From a virus: a stretch of DNA of 37,934 nucleotides. The DNA lies in the IMG/VR virus record IMGVR_UViG_3300032132_000021, positions 1 to 37,934 of that record; one strand, given 5' to 3'. The first letter of the stretch is position 1; every line of letters starts with the position of its first letter. Positions 16,398-22,993 of the stretch are shown in pieces. The notes beneath the pieces were generated by a model. That model was not told the origin of the DNA. It searched no databases and was given only the letters and a program-made list of their open reading frames with translations. The position numbers and the translations under genes were made by a program.

Positions 16398-17347
16398 TCC
16401 TCCTCCCGTACCGGGCTCATCCCGGCTTCCCCACAAGATCCACAAAAGAAATTCACATAAGACTTCTCCTCATCCTTCCAGCTTCCAGTGATCTCAGCCT
16501 CATTCACCCCAATCCAGCCGGAACAAGTCAAGCAATACAGCTCCCCCGTAGATGGTGTGGGAGAAGGAGGAGCAGAAAAAGCCTCTATGCGAGGGTTAGG
16601 TTGGGGGGTGGGGGCGGGCTCTAGCCCCCCGGCTCCAGTGGGGCTCCCCCCTTCTTCTCCAGAGCTGGATCCGGAGGGTGGATCTGTGCCGTTATCTGTA
16701 CCCGGAACCGTACTCTGCTCCTCAATTAGCCCCTTTTCCTCAGTTAAATCAATTATAGCGTTTGATTCATACTCAGACGATGAATCGAGTCTGTTACGTT
16801 GCTGCTGCATCTCCAGCAATTGCTCCGGACTGATCGTCGAGTTGAAGCTCATCGTCTGCATCTCCACCTTCTTGCTGGTTGAGTAGTCCTTTGAGAACCG
16901 ACTCTGTAAGGTTTTCAAAGCTAAATGGCCGTCACCGCCAATGATCCTTTCGTTGATTGTGATGTGGCAAAGGTTTGCATATTGACTTTCCGCGTGTGCA
17001 ATACACTCGGTAAAGTCAAGGAACCTTTTCTTCCAATCATACAACGTATCAGCATTGATTCCAGCACCAGCAGCAGCTCTCTCAAGCGGCAGACCAGCAG
17101 CTACAAACCTCAGCAGCGACTCGACTGTTGCTGGAGTGTAATCGCTAGGTCTGCCCATCTTCACCTTCCCTCTGGCTATGTCTCTGCTGAGTGTTAGGCA
17201 GCTCTTTGGGAGATGAATCGTTTCGAGGTGTTGAGCTCTCTCGATACGTTCTGATTCTGTCATATCAGCCACAGCGATTGCTGTGGTCTTGACGCCTCTA
17301 GGTGCTCGCTTCTTCTTTGGAGCTGTTTTCTTCTTCTTAGCGGCCAC
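16394..17347 (-). CDS. terS: Terminase small subunit with C-terminal zinc ribbon
   Basis: The protein has 317 residues, longer than usual for small terminases. It starts with GTG after an AGGAGG site. A basic N-terminus (AAKKKKTAPKKKRAPRG) precedes a typical small-terminase helix-turn-helix, residues about 64-120 (MGRPSDYTPATVESLLRFVA, LERAAAGAGINADTLYDWKK). A coiled region (about 160-200) and a disordered Pro/Gly/Ser linker (about 205-265) follow. Last comes a four-cysteine knuckle: C272-x2-C275 and C302-x2-C305. The HTH should recognise the packaging site. The zinc ribbon is an uncommon addition. It lies a few genes before terL in the same operon. Confidence 0.75.
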   Translation of the reverse strand: MAAKKKKTAPKKKRAPRGVKTTAIAVADMTESERIERAQHLETIHLPKSCLTLSRDIARGKVKMGRPSDYTPATVESLLRFVAAGLPLERAAAGAGINADTLYDWKKRFLDFTECIAHAESQYANLCHITINERIIGGDGHLALKTLQSRFSKDYSTSKKVEMQTMSFNSTISPEQLLEMQQQRNRLDSSSEYESNAIIDLTEEKGLIEEQSTVPGTDNGTDPPSGSSSGEEGGSPTGAGGLEPAPTPQPNPRIEAFSAPPSPTPSTGELYCLTCSGWIGVNEAEITGSWKDEEKSYVNFFCGSCGEAGMSPVREEE

Positions 17348-17486
17348 GATTCTGCCTCCTTTTGGCTTTGGTTAGTTCCCTCCTTCTCTTCTTTGGCTTC
17401 TGGTAGGATCTCCTTCTCCTCTCTGCTAGGGCCATCCTAAGCCTTGAAGCCCCCACTACTGTCTTTTTATTCCTTCCGAGTGTCAT
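17337..17486 (-). CDS. 49-residue highly basic peptide
   Basis: The ORF runs from ATG 17486 to TAA 17337 and overlaps the small-terminase start by 11 bases. The peptide (MTLGRNKKTVVGASRLRMAL, then an Arg/Lys-dense stretch) is almost half Lys plus Arg and would bind nucleic acid. No good ribosome site is seen before its ATG. It may be a real small gene, or just the Arg-rich reading of a purine-rich leader that carries the terminase ribosome site. Confidence 0.35.
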   Translation of the reverse strand: MTLGRNKKTVVGASRLRMALAERRRRSYQKPKKRRRELTKAKRRQNRGR

Positions 17487-17512
17487 CACAGTGCTCACAG
17501 TATTCTAACGCC

Positions 17513-17881
17513 TTATATGCCATATTCTGCCCTTACTCTCCTAAACTCCTTCAGCAGTCTGGCTCTCTCTTCATCTGAGATTGGTTTACGCCTTCTTTCT
17601 GTTGGTTGAGCTCTGGCTGGTTGAGGCTTGGGATCCACTATGCCGGCTGCTTTCTGTTTTAGGATGCTAATCGCTTCTCCCAGTTGTCTATGTTCAGCCT
17701 TATGTTCTGGTCGGATCTTGTTCTGACCGGACACGCAGTAGATCCCAGCCTCTTCCAGTTCTGCTCTTCGGTTGCTGAGGAGCTCAACTTGCTTCTGGAA
17801 AGTCCAGATCTCCTTTGAACTAAGTTCAACAACCTTCACGCCTTTAGATTTCTCGCTTTCCGTTGTATCTACTGTACTCAT
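17513..17881 (-). CDS. 122-residue helical hypothetical protein
   Basis: The central part is a predicted coiled coil (KEIWTFQKQVELLSNRRAEL). A Pro/Gln-rich linker and a basic C-terminal helix (SDEERARLLKEFRRVRAEYG) follow. It starts just downstream of the AT-rich block at 17882-18029 and may be the first gene of a transcript from there. The function is unknown. Confidence 0.6.
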   Translation of the reverse strand: MSTVDTTESEKSKGVKVVELSSKEIWTFQKQVELLSNRRAELEEAGIYCVSGQNKIRPEHKAEHRQLGEAISILKQKAAGIVDPKPQPARAQPTERRRKPISDEERARLLKEFRRVRAEYGI

Positions 17882-18029
17882 TGTTACACTGTACCTATTG
17901 TTTACATAGAGGGGGGTTATTATTCTTAATTATTAAGTATTATTATCTATTATTCTATCTATAGCTATATAGCTATATATATCTATATATCTATATATTA
18001 CGAACTAAATGCACCTATCTCCTTTTCTG
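17882..18029. other. AT-rich block with short repeats; possible origin or promoter region
   Basis: The non-coding 148 bp are strikingly AT-rich compared with the GC-rich genome. They contain overlapping repeats of AGCTATAT and ATATCTAT, about 17957-18000, and an inverted AATTATTAA-type stretch. Many -10-like sequences are present, so no single promoter can be named. It lies directly beside the DnaA domain IV-like gene. No good match to TTATCCACA boxes was seen. A role as a DNA unwinding element is inference. Confidence 0.5.
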
Positions 18030-18617
18030 TTAGCGGTTTCTGGATCCAAGTTTGTATCTTTTTAATGGTGCTTGGCCAATGATGCTCCAGCAGAACTTAT
18101 CAAACTCCTTGGCTTGCTGGTTATAGGCTGGATAGATTTCGGTAAGCGCAGTGAACTGCTTCAGAGCGTTGATGATCGTGCCGTGATCCCGGTTGAACAC
18201 CTTGCCGATTGAGCACAGCGTCATCCCTTTGGCCCTCAGCAGTGAGGCACAGACATAGCGGGGCCAACAGACCTCCACCTTCCGGCTTGGCCCCGTTATG
18301 TCGCCCTCCTCCAGCCCCCAGAAGGCTGTGGCTGCATCAATCAGATCAGTGGCCTCAAACAGAGCCGGCGGTGGCTCCTTGGGGAAGTTCTTTATGCACG
18401 CCTTGTTCACAGCAGCTTCCATAGGATCAGATAGTCCCTCACTTGGCCTTTTAGCTTCTTTTGGTATCTGGTTACGCAGTACCTTTTCCCCGCTCGCTTC
18501 ATATCCTCGATCATATTCTCGATGATCCAGCTCTCGCTTCCCGTTAGACACGGCTCGCTGAACTGGATTGAGTTTGGGAGAGGTTGATCGAGGATTTCCA
18601 TTGAGCTTAGCTTTCAT
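18030..18617 (-). CDS. DnaA domain IV-like DNA-binding protein (no ATPase domain)
   Basis: The protein has 195 residues. Residues about 112-155 match the C-terminal DNA-binding domain of DnaA: 'RYVCASLLRAKGMTLCSIGK' leads into IGKVFNRDHGTIINA (137-151), the counterpart of the DnaA signature around 'RDHSTV'. There is no P-loop and no AAA+ domain. Residues 1-65 are basic and may be disordered. It could be a replication initiator or a transcription factor that binds DnaA boxes. The start at 18617 overlaps the exonuclease stop by 11 bases. An in-frame ATG at 18422 is an alternative, and another frame is open at 18407-18601. Confidence 0.75.
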   Translation of the reverse strand: MKAKLNGNPRSTSPKLNPVQRAVSNGKRELDHREYDRGYEASGEKVLRNQIPKEAKRPSEGLSDPMEAAVNKACIKNFPKEPPPALFEATDLIDAATAFWGLEEGDITGPSRKVEVCWPRYVCASLLRAKGMTLCSIGKVFNRDHGTIINALKQFTALTEIYPAYNQQAKEFDKFCWSIIGQAPLKRYKLGSRNR

Positions 18618-19440
18618 CGTACAGTCTGGCTATGCCAACTCCGTCCTCATCCAACGCCAGAGGCTTGTAGCCTTTGGTGTCTTGCCAGATGCGGCACAGC
18701 CTCTTGAAGATCCTCCAGCCGGCTTGCAGCTCCTTGGCTGTCCAGATCTTCTCTATCGGTTCACCCGGTTCATTGCTGTTGATGACGAGGCTCATACACT
18801 GTGGAACCGGCCTGAAGCACTTGCGGTATGCCGCCAACTGGTAGACCCAGCTCTCGTAAAAGTTCACCTTGCCGTTGCGGATGTTCTGCGTCTTGTAATC
18901 CACAATTGTGACCGGTCTGGATTCCTTGTAGAGAACACAGTGCAGATCCACTGTGCCGCCGTAGCCGTGCCGAGGGTTTACTACAATCTTTTCAACAGCT
19001 TTCACCAGCTTGAGGCGACGATGTGACCAGCGGATAAACGGCTCAACAAAGGGGAACAGATCCGGCTCCTTCAGTGAGTCGAATGTGCCGTTGTTCACAT
19101 CCTCAATCGCCTTGTGGATCCGGGTTCCGAAATCCAGAATATCAGTCTGCTCGTCCTTGAGGCTCTGGTGGATCCTATTCTGGTAATCCCTCACGGCCTC
19201 CCCTTCCCTTGGCGGATTGTTGAAGCTCTCTGCTATGCACTTGTCAGCCTTCCACTTGCTGAGCTGAGGCTTCTCAAGCTGGCCAATCAAAGTGGTGACA
19301 GAAGGCAGAAGATTCTGCTTTCTGGCGTGCCTAAGAGTGGTGTTCTTGCCGTCCGGTTGAACGTGAACGGGCAGCCCACCGGTTGAATACCAGTGGGCTC
19401 CCGTTGAGCGTTTCTTCTTCTCTGGAGTAACGACTATCAT
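18607..19440 (-). CDS. Cas4/RecB-like PD-(D/E)XK exonuclease
   Basis: The protein has 277 residues with the full RecB/Cas4-type motif series: H109 (GTRIHKAIED), D165 (GYGGTVDLH), D181-Y-K183 (TIVDYKTQ) and the QxxxY motif Q201-L-A-A-Y205. Such phage enzymes resect DNA ends for recombination. It follows the putative ssDNA-binding protein at a 3-nt gap, a common pairing in phage recombination modules. No iron-sulphur cysteine cluster is obvious. Confidence 0.82.
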   Translation of the reverse strand: MIVVTPEKKKRSTGAHWYSTGGLPVHVQPDGKNTTLRHARKQNLLPSVTTLIGQLEKPQLSKWKADKCIAESFNNPPREGEAVRDYQNRIHQSLKDEQTDILDFGTRIHKAIEDVNNGTFDSLKEPDLFPFVEPFIRWSHRRLKLVKAVEKIVVNPRHGYGGTVDLHCVLYKESRPVTIVDYKTQNIRNGKVNFYESWVYQLAAYRKCFRPVPQCMSLVINSNEPGEPIEKIWTAKELQAGWRIFKRLCRIWQDTKGYKPLALDEDGVGIARLYDES

Positions 19441-19443
19441 AGC

Positions 19444-20010
19444 TCATTCTCCTTCTTTCACACTTTCCACCACACCGGCTATCGTGGCCTTCAGTGCTCT
19501 GTCCTTGATCCTCTCTCGGGCCAGTACCGGATCATACTCACCGCTTGGCTCCAGTGTCACAGTGGAGGGGTTAATGGTGCTGATGTTGGCCCAGATGCGG
19601 CCTTGGCCGTCCGGTTCGTGCTTGATGCGGAGGGTGGCTTGCCGGCCCAACAGAAGCGCCTTTAGATCCACCTTGCTCTTATCTTCCGGCAACTGGATGC
19701 CCCAGTTGTCGAGGTGCTCCCTCATATTTGAGGTTTGGCCACTCTGGCCCGGTTCCGGCTTGTAGAGGCTGGCCGGGTTGTCCGTCTGCTGGACAAACCG
19801 TCTGCCGTCCTCCATCTCGTTCTCCAGCTCAAACACAAATTTGCATCTGGCTTTGGAGGCGAATTTCTTGGAGGGAACCAGATACCGGCCTAAGTCATCC
19901 GGCTTCAGTCCCATCGCTTGCCCCACATCAATCACATCAACGCAAACAGCGTTGCTCATACCTTCGGGGGCTAATTCGTATTCTTTCTTCTTCGGTTCTG
20001 TTATTATCAT
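19444..20010 (-). CDS. Putative ssDNA-binding/recombination accessory protein
   Basis: The protein has 188 residues. The opening 'YELAPEGMSNAVCVDVIDVG', the 'CKFVFELENEMEDGRRFVQQ' strands and the 'LRIKHEPDGQGRIWANISTI' segment fit an OB-fold-like phage protein commonly encoded beside Cas4/RecB-like exonucleases. 'MREHLDNWGIQLPEDK' resembles the same family. It probably binds single-stranded DNA during replication or recombination. Evidence is family resemblance plus the neighbour, so the role is moderate in certainty. Confidence 0.6.
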   Translation of the reverse strand: MIITEPKKKEYELAPEGMSNAVCVDVIDVGQAMGLKPDDLGRYLVPSKKFASKARCKFVFELENEMEDGRRFVQQTDNPASLYKPEPGQSGQTSNMREHLDNWGIQLPEDKSKVDLKALLLGRQATLRIKHEPDGQGRIWANISTINPSTVTLEPSGEYDPVLARERIKDRALKATIAGVVESVKEGE

Positions 20011-20028
20011 TGTATTATTTTGTTATAT

Positions 20029-20403
20029 TCAGCCATTAAGACTGAAATTCTTTGTGGTGCTTTGCACTAAATCGCTTCTTCGTAGGATATTCAGAAAGTC
20101 CTCAGCCGGCAGAGTGACGAGCCAGCCGTGTTTATTCTTGGTGTGGGCCACTACCGGGATCTTCCCCACTGGCCTATCGGCCAGCACTTGAGCCATAGCA
20201 GCCCACAGATTGAGCTTCTCGACGTTTTTAACCTCCCAGTGGATGCTGGGGAGCTCCGGACACTGAACGTCTGCTGAGGAGCCGTCTGGAGCCTTCCCGC
20301 TGAACTGCTGGGATCTGTAGGCTTTAAGGAAGCCAAACTCTCGGAGCATATCGCGCCACTGACGCTCCCCCCTCTTGCCCTTGTCTCTGCTTAGCTTCCC
20401 CAT
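20029..20403 (-). CDS. Holliday junction resolvase-like PD-(D/E)XK nuclease
   Basis: The protein has 124 residues, the size of archaeal Hjc-type and phage resolvase-like nucleases. The catalytic pattern is complete: E13 (KGKRGERQW), D45 (SSADVQC) and E57-V-K59 (IHWEVKN), followed by a helix (LNLWAAMAQVLADR) and the strand 'IPVVAHTKNKHGWLVTL'. It would cut branched DNA before packaging. It overlaps the end of the HTH gene upstream by 13 bases. Confidence 0.72.
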   Translation of the reverse strand: MGKLSRDKGKRGERQWRDMLREFGFLKAYRSQQFSGKAPDGSSADVQCPELPSIHWEVKNVEKLNLWAAMAQVLADRPVGKIPVVAHTKNKHGWLVTLPAEDFLNILRRSDLVQSTTKNFSLNG

Positions 20404-20546
20404 TGCTCCAAAGATTTAACTGGGATGCGGATGCTGCCCCCTATTTTCACGGCCTTCAGTTCCTTCCTTTTGATCGCTCTTCGGACGGTATCGGTGTGGA
20501 AGCTGAACCGCTCTGCCGCCTCCTTGACTGAAACGTGAGTCATCAT
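20391..20546 (-). CDS. Excisionase/MerR-type small HTH protein
   Basis: From ATG 20546 (or the next codon, 20543) it encodes about 51 residues: MMTHVSVKEAAERFSFHTDT, then TVRRAIKRKELKAVKIGGSI and RIPVKSLEQWGS. This is the winged helix-turn-helix of the excisionase/HTH_17 type. It could be an excision directionality factor or a transcription regulator. The GTG reading to 20615 adds an unlikely hydrophobic extension. It sits early in the lytic operon, not beside the integrase. Confidence 0.7.
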   Translation of the reverse strand: MMTHVSVKEAAERFSFHTDTVRRAIKRKELKAVKIGGSIRIPVKSLEQWGS

Positions 20547-20617
20547 CCGGTGAAGGCCAACAGAATGACCGAGATGCCGGCCCCTAGGCAGAAAGCTATA
20601 ACAACCCAGTGGCACAT
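20543..20617 (-). CDS. Possible 24-residue hydrophobic peptide
   Basis: ATG 20617 to TGA 20543 reads MCHWVVIAFCLGAGISVILL then AFTG, essentially one membrane helix. Its stop overlaps the HTH start (GGATGATGA). No ribosome site is seen. It may be a leader peptide, a tiny membrane protein, or chance. Confidence 0.25.
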   Translation of the reverse strand: MCHWVVIAFCLGAGISVILLAFTG

Positions 20618-20646
20618 TGTGGTTTTATGATAATCGAAGGGCTCCC

Positions 20647-20787
20647 TCATAACTTGGCCCTTTCGATCAGCCGCACCAGCACCCCGGTCATCGTTGTTCC
20701 CCAGCGTTCAGCCAGCTTCTTCAGCTTCTTTCTGGAAAACAACGGGAGCCGGTAGTGTACCGATTTCCTCTGTTCCTCTTCGTTCAT
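20647..20787 (-). CDS. 46-residue ribbon-helix-helix-like protein
   Basis: ATG 20787 to TGA 20647 encodes MNEEEQRKSVHYRLPLFSRK followed by KLKKLAERWGTTMTGVLVRL and IERAKL. The pattern of a short strand (KSVHYRLP), helix, 'GTT' turn and second helix fits the Arc/MetJ RHH fold. A strong AGGAGG site lies 11 nt before the ATG, inside a small CAGCC/GGCTG hairpin. It is the first gene of the leftward lytic set, so it is likely an early regulator. Confidence 0.6.
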   Translation of the reverse strand: MNEEEQRKSVHYRLPLFSRKKLKKLAERWGTTMTGVLVRLIERAKL

Positions 20788-20879
20788 CTGTCAGCAGCCT
20801 CCTCGGCTGAGAGGTACTGTGGACACAGTGGACACAGAGGTGCAAGACCTAATCGAAAGAAAAATAAAAAAGATTTAGC
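20788..20879. promoter_or_regulatory. Divergent control region with GTGGACACA tandem repeats
   Basis: The region separates the leftward RHH-like gene from the rightward RHH gene. It contains GTGGACACA twice in direct tandem (20819-20827, 20828-20836). Together they match 13 of 17 bases of the palindrome in front of the integrase operon. An A-rich stretch (20860-20876) follows. I cannot assign exact -35/-10 elements. Confidence 0.55.
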
Positions 20880-21152
20880 TTGCGGCACGTAGACACAGCG
20901 CCCCTAGTGAGCTCTGTGTCTGCCGGGAAGCAACTGAAGAGAGAGAATAGGCAAGTGGTTCATTTCCGCTTTGAGGCGGATCTGAATGAATTGCTTGAGG
21001 CAGCCAGTGACTACCTCGGAACCACAAAGACGCAGCTAGTTGAGGACTGTATCCGGCTTAATCTGGATAAGGTTGTGGCTACTCAAGAGCGAAGTAAGGC
21101 CGGAGCGGCCAAGCTGTTCAAAAAGGTACGCCGTAAGGCAAAGCTCAAATAA
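20880..21152 (+). CDS. Ribbon-helix-helix regulator (only plus-strand gene)
   Basis: The core, VVHFRFEADLNELLEAASDY followed by LGTTKTQLVEDCIRL, has the RHH strand-helix-turn-helix pattern. The C-terminal 25 residues are very basic (KLFKKVRRKAKLK). The start is uncertain. The longest reading uses TTG 20880, and in-frame GTG codons at 20907, 20916 and 20955 exist. The one at 20955 begins just at the RHH strand and would leave the motif pair at 20889-20923 in its promoter. It is transcribed against the lytic and lysogeny genes and lies between them, so a switch repressor is a good guess. Confidence 0.65.
   Translation: MRHVDTAPLVSSVSAGKQLKRENRQVVHFRFEADLNELLEAASDYLGTTKTQLVEDCIRLNLDKVVATQERSKAGAAKLFKKVRRKAKLK
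20889..20923. promoter_or_regulatory. Inverted repeat of the GTAGACAC motif
   Basis: GTAGACACAG (20889-20898) and CTGTGTCTGC (20914-20923) are inverted copies (9 of 10), 15 bases apart. They share the half-site of the palindrome at 23478-23494. They lie at the beginning of the longest reading of the RHH gene, so they may be an autoregulatory operator if the gene starts later. A related half-site GTGTCTAC lies at 21240-21247. Confidence 0.5.
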
Positions 21153-21344
21153 TTCCTCTTTTCTCAGTCCCGTTTCATCGGAAGCCTTCAGCAAAGCCAC
21201 CGCCGTCTTGGTATCCAGTAGTGCATCCACAGCGGAGCAGTGTCTACACAGTAAACAGAGAGCACTCAAGTCTAATTTATTCACAAAGTTGTAACAAAAA
21301 AGCCCCACCGTTTCCGGCGGGGCTTGTGGTGGCTGAGGTTGGGG
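21153..21344. other. Convergent intergenic region
   Basis: This region between the ends of the rightward RHH gene and the leftward lysogeny operon holds the terminator at 21296-21325 and a GTGTCTACACAG motif at 21240-21251. Minus-strand ORFs across it look like shadows and are not called as genes. Confidence 0.5.
21296..21325 (-). terminator. Rho-independent terminator ending the integrase operon
   Basis: On the minus strand AAGCCCCGCCG pairs with CGGTGGGGCTT (10 of 11 pairs plus G-U) around a GAAA tetraloop, followed directly by a T-run. It ends leftward transcription of the lysogeny operon before the lytic region. The opposite strand lacks a T-run. Confidence 0.9.
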
Positions 21345-21536
21345 CTACAGCTTCACCGTCCTTCCCACTCTCGGGAGGTTCTGGGGGTTGGTTCTGGAGT
21401 GGATCCAGTTCTTCAGAGCTGCCTCGGCGGCATCCAGTGATTCCGGAGAGACTTGGCTCCACTTCTTCACCCTCGGATCCTTCTCTTGAGCTATCATCAA
21501 GATAAACTCTCGGGTTGCTTTTCGGTTTAGGAGCAT
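21345..21536 (-). CDS. 63-residue helical hypothetical protein
   Basis: ATG 21536 (MLLNRKATREFILMIAQEKD) lies 2 nt beyond the upstream stop. A TTG two codons earlier is less likely. The segment 'SPESLDAAEAALKNWIHSRT' is a well-formed helix. It ends the integrase operon just before the terminator. An alternative frame (21277-21576) is Pro/Ser/Gly-rich and runs through the terminator, so it is rejected. The function is unknown. Confidence 0.6.
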   Translation of the reverse strand: MLLNRKATREFILMIAQEKDPRVKKWSQVSPESLDAAEAALKNWIHSRTNPQNLPRVGRTVKL

Positions 21537-21538
21537 TA

Positions 21539-21874
21539 TCAATCTTCCTCCTTCCAGTCGTCCTCGCTCGGCTCACACTTGTCAGCTTCAGCTAGGTCAA
21601 TCGTTCTCATTTCAGTGCCCAGCTTCAGCACAGCCTTCTTCCAATCCGCTTCAACCACTGGCCAATCAACCGATAGATCCTCAAGAATCAATCTAGCCTC
21701 AAGCGAGGCGTTGAGCATCTCCGTCATCTGCTGGATTGCCACACAGCGAGGATCCTCTTGGGGGTGGGCTCCGTATGCCGTAACCAATAGGTTACCCAGC
21801 TCCATCAGTACCAGCTTGAGATTCACGCTTTGGTGGCCCCACTCGTCTGTTGTAATAGTCTTTGGTAAGCTCAT
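21539..21874 (-). CDS. 111-residue hypothetical protein in integrase operon
   Basis: ATG 21874 overlaps the integrase stop as TGATG, so it is probably translationally coupled. The protein is helical with an acidic C-terminus (DLAEADKCEPSEDDWKEED). It has no recognised domain. Being in the lysogeny operon, it may modify integration, exclusion or host fitness. Confidence 0.6.
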   Translation of the reverse strand: MSLPKTITTDEWGHQSVNLKLVLMELGNLLVTAYGAHPQEDPRCVAIQQMTEMLNASLEARLILEDLSVDWPVVEADWKKAVLKLGTEMRTIDLAEADKCEPSEDDWKEED

Positions 21875-22971
21875 CACGCCACCGCCTTTCTGATGTTGTA
21901 TTTCGGGGTTTCAAGCAGCCCCACATAGCTCGCCTTGGCAACCTCGGGAGTGTTGCCCAGCATCTCAGCCGCCAGCCAGACGCTCTTGGTCTGCTTGGCC
22001 ACTTGGCTCCCGAAATACTTCCGGAGCTCATAAGCCTTCTTACGGTTCGTGAAACCCAGCTCCTTCAGCTTGGCGTTGAGCCGCCTCCACAGATCCGTCC
22101 TCCGCTCCGTCTTGTGGCCTCTGAGGATATAATCCCCAGCCCACAACCCGGACGCATTGTGACTGAGGAATAGCTCCCGGTCATTGTCACTCTGGTAGGG
22201 GAGCTGCCTCACCGCCTTGGTCTTGGAGATCTCAACGGAGAGGCAATGCTCCACCAGCCAGTGCCGCTTGGCTCTGGCTGCCTCACTGTTGCGAAGGCCA
22301 TACTCGGCCATCAGCTTGAACGCTATGTGAAGCTGTGGATCCGAGTCGGCTATGCCGTAGAAGTAATCCCAAGCCTTGACGTAGCGGCCATCTGATGCCG
22401 GCTTGAATCCCTTCAGCTTTGCAGCCGGCGGCTTGACCTTGGTGAAGTCAAAGCTCTCCGGCAGCTCGTAGTGCTCCAGCATATCGCTGGCAAACACAGA
22501 GCGAGCTTGGCGAAGGACTGAGCCGGCCCGATCCTCACGCTGCTGCTGTAGCTCCTCATCCTCATCATCGCCCTTGCGCTTCTTCAGCCAAGCCTCAGCC
22601 AGCTTCTTGGTGAGCTTGGTGGCCGGCGCTGAGAGGCTGATGCCGTTCTCCCGGCAGAAGATCCCAAGACAGCACTTGTAACCTTTGGCTGTGTTCGCCT
22701 TCACCTTGGTGAGCCTCTCAAAGATAACGAGGATCTGGAGGATTGTCATTGCCGCCTTCTCGCCCTTCTTCTCAATCTTGCTGGCAACCTCAAAGTTGCC
22801 GGCTGCTTGAGTCTCCAGCCAGATCTTCACTCGATCCGCTGCCACTAGCCGGTCAGTTGTCTCCGGTGCGTGCTTCTTTGTCTTGCCGCCGATCTCGCAG
22901 CGGTACTGCCAGCGGCCAGTAGGTAGCTCCTTGAGGCGCTTAGCTATCTGTTTCTTGTTTGGTATCTTCAT
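21874..22971 (-). CDS. int: Tyrosine recombinase (integrase) with atypical active site
   Basis: The protein has 365 residues. The N-terminal basic region (about 1-70) is an arm-binding-like domain, about 75-170 is SAM-like core binding, and 190-365 is catalytic. R227 (AEYGLRNSEAARA), K250/K252 (ISKTK), R317 (YELRKYFGS) and the nucleophile candidate Y349 (KASYVGLL) are present. The usual His before Arg (HxxR) is Tyr314, and the 'LGH' His is Asn340. An AGGA ribosome site in a 22-bp leader shared with 22992-23219 lies before the ATG. It likely recombines attP at 23748-23791 with a host tRNA-Lys gene. Confidence 0.85.
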   Translation of the reverse strand: MKIPNKKQIAKRLKELPTGRWQYRCEIGGKTKKHAPETTDRLVAADRVKIWLETQAAGNFEVASKIEKKGEKAAMTILQILVIFERLTKVKANTAKGYKCCLGIFCRENGISLSAPATKLTKKLAEAWLKKRKGDDEDEELQQQREDRAGSVLRQARSVFASDMLEHYELPESFDFTKVKPPAAKLKGFKPASDGRYVKAWDYFYGIADSDPQLHIAFKLMAEYGLRNSEAARAKRHWLVEHCLSVEISKTKAVRQLPYQSDNDRELFLSHNASGLWAGDYILRGHKTERRTDLWRRLNAKLKELGFTNRKKAYELRKYFGSQVAKQTKSVWLAAEMLGNTPEVAKASYVGLLETPKYNIRKAVA

Positions 22972-22993
22972 ATCTGTGTTTCCTTTCTGTGTT
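22972..22993 (-). repeat. Shared 22-bp leader, copy 1 (before integrase)
   Basis: The 22 bases directly before the integrase ATG are identical to those before the 22992-23219 gene (23220-23241). They contain two ACACAG units around an AAAGGAAA ribosome site. The first ten bases also precede the 23242-23424 gene (23425-23434). Confidence 0.9.

Noticed and set aside
17898-17906. DnaA box TTGTTTACA
   Set aside because: Only six of nine bases match TTATCCACA. It is a single site and too weak to call.
21036-21308. Minus-strand 90-residue ORF
   Set aside because: It overlaps the plus-strand RHH gene and runs through the terminator at 21296-21325. Its sequence is less protein-like than the RHH reading.
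21277-21576. Minus-strand 99-residue ORF
   Set aside because: It is Pro/Ser/Gly-rich, crosses the terminator, and overlaps two better genes.
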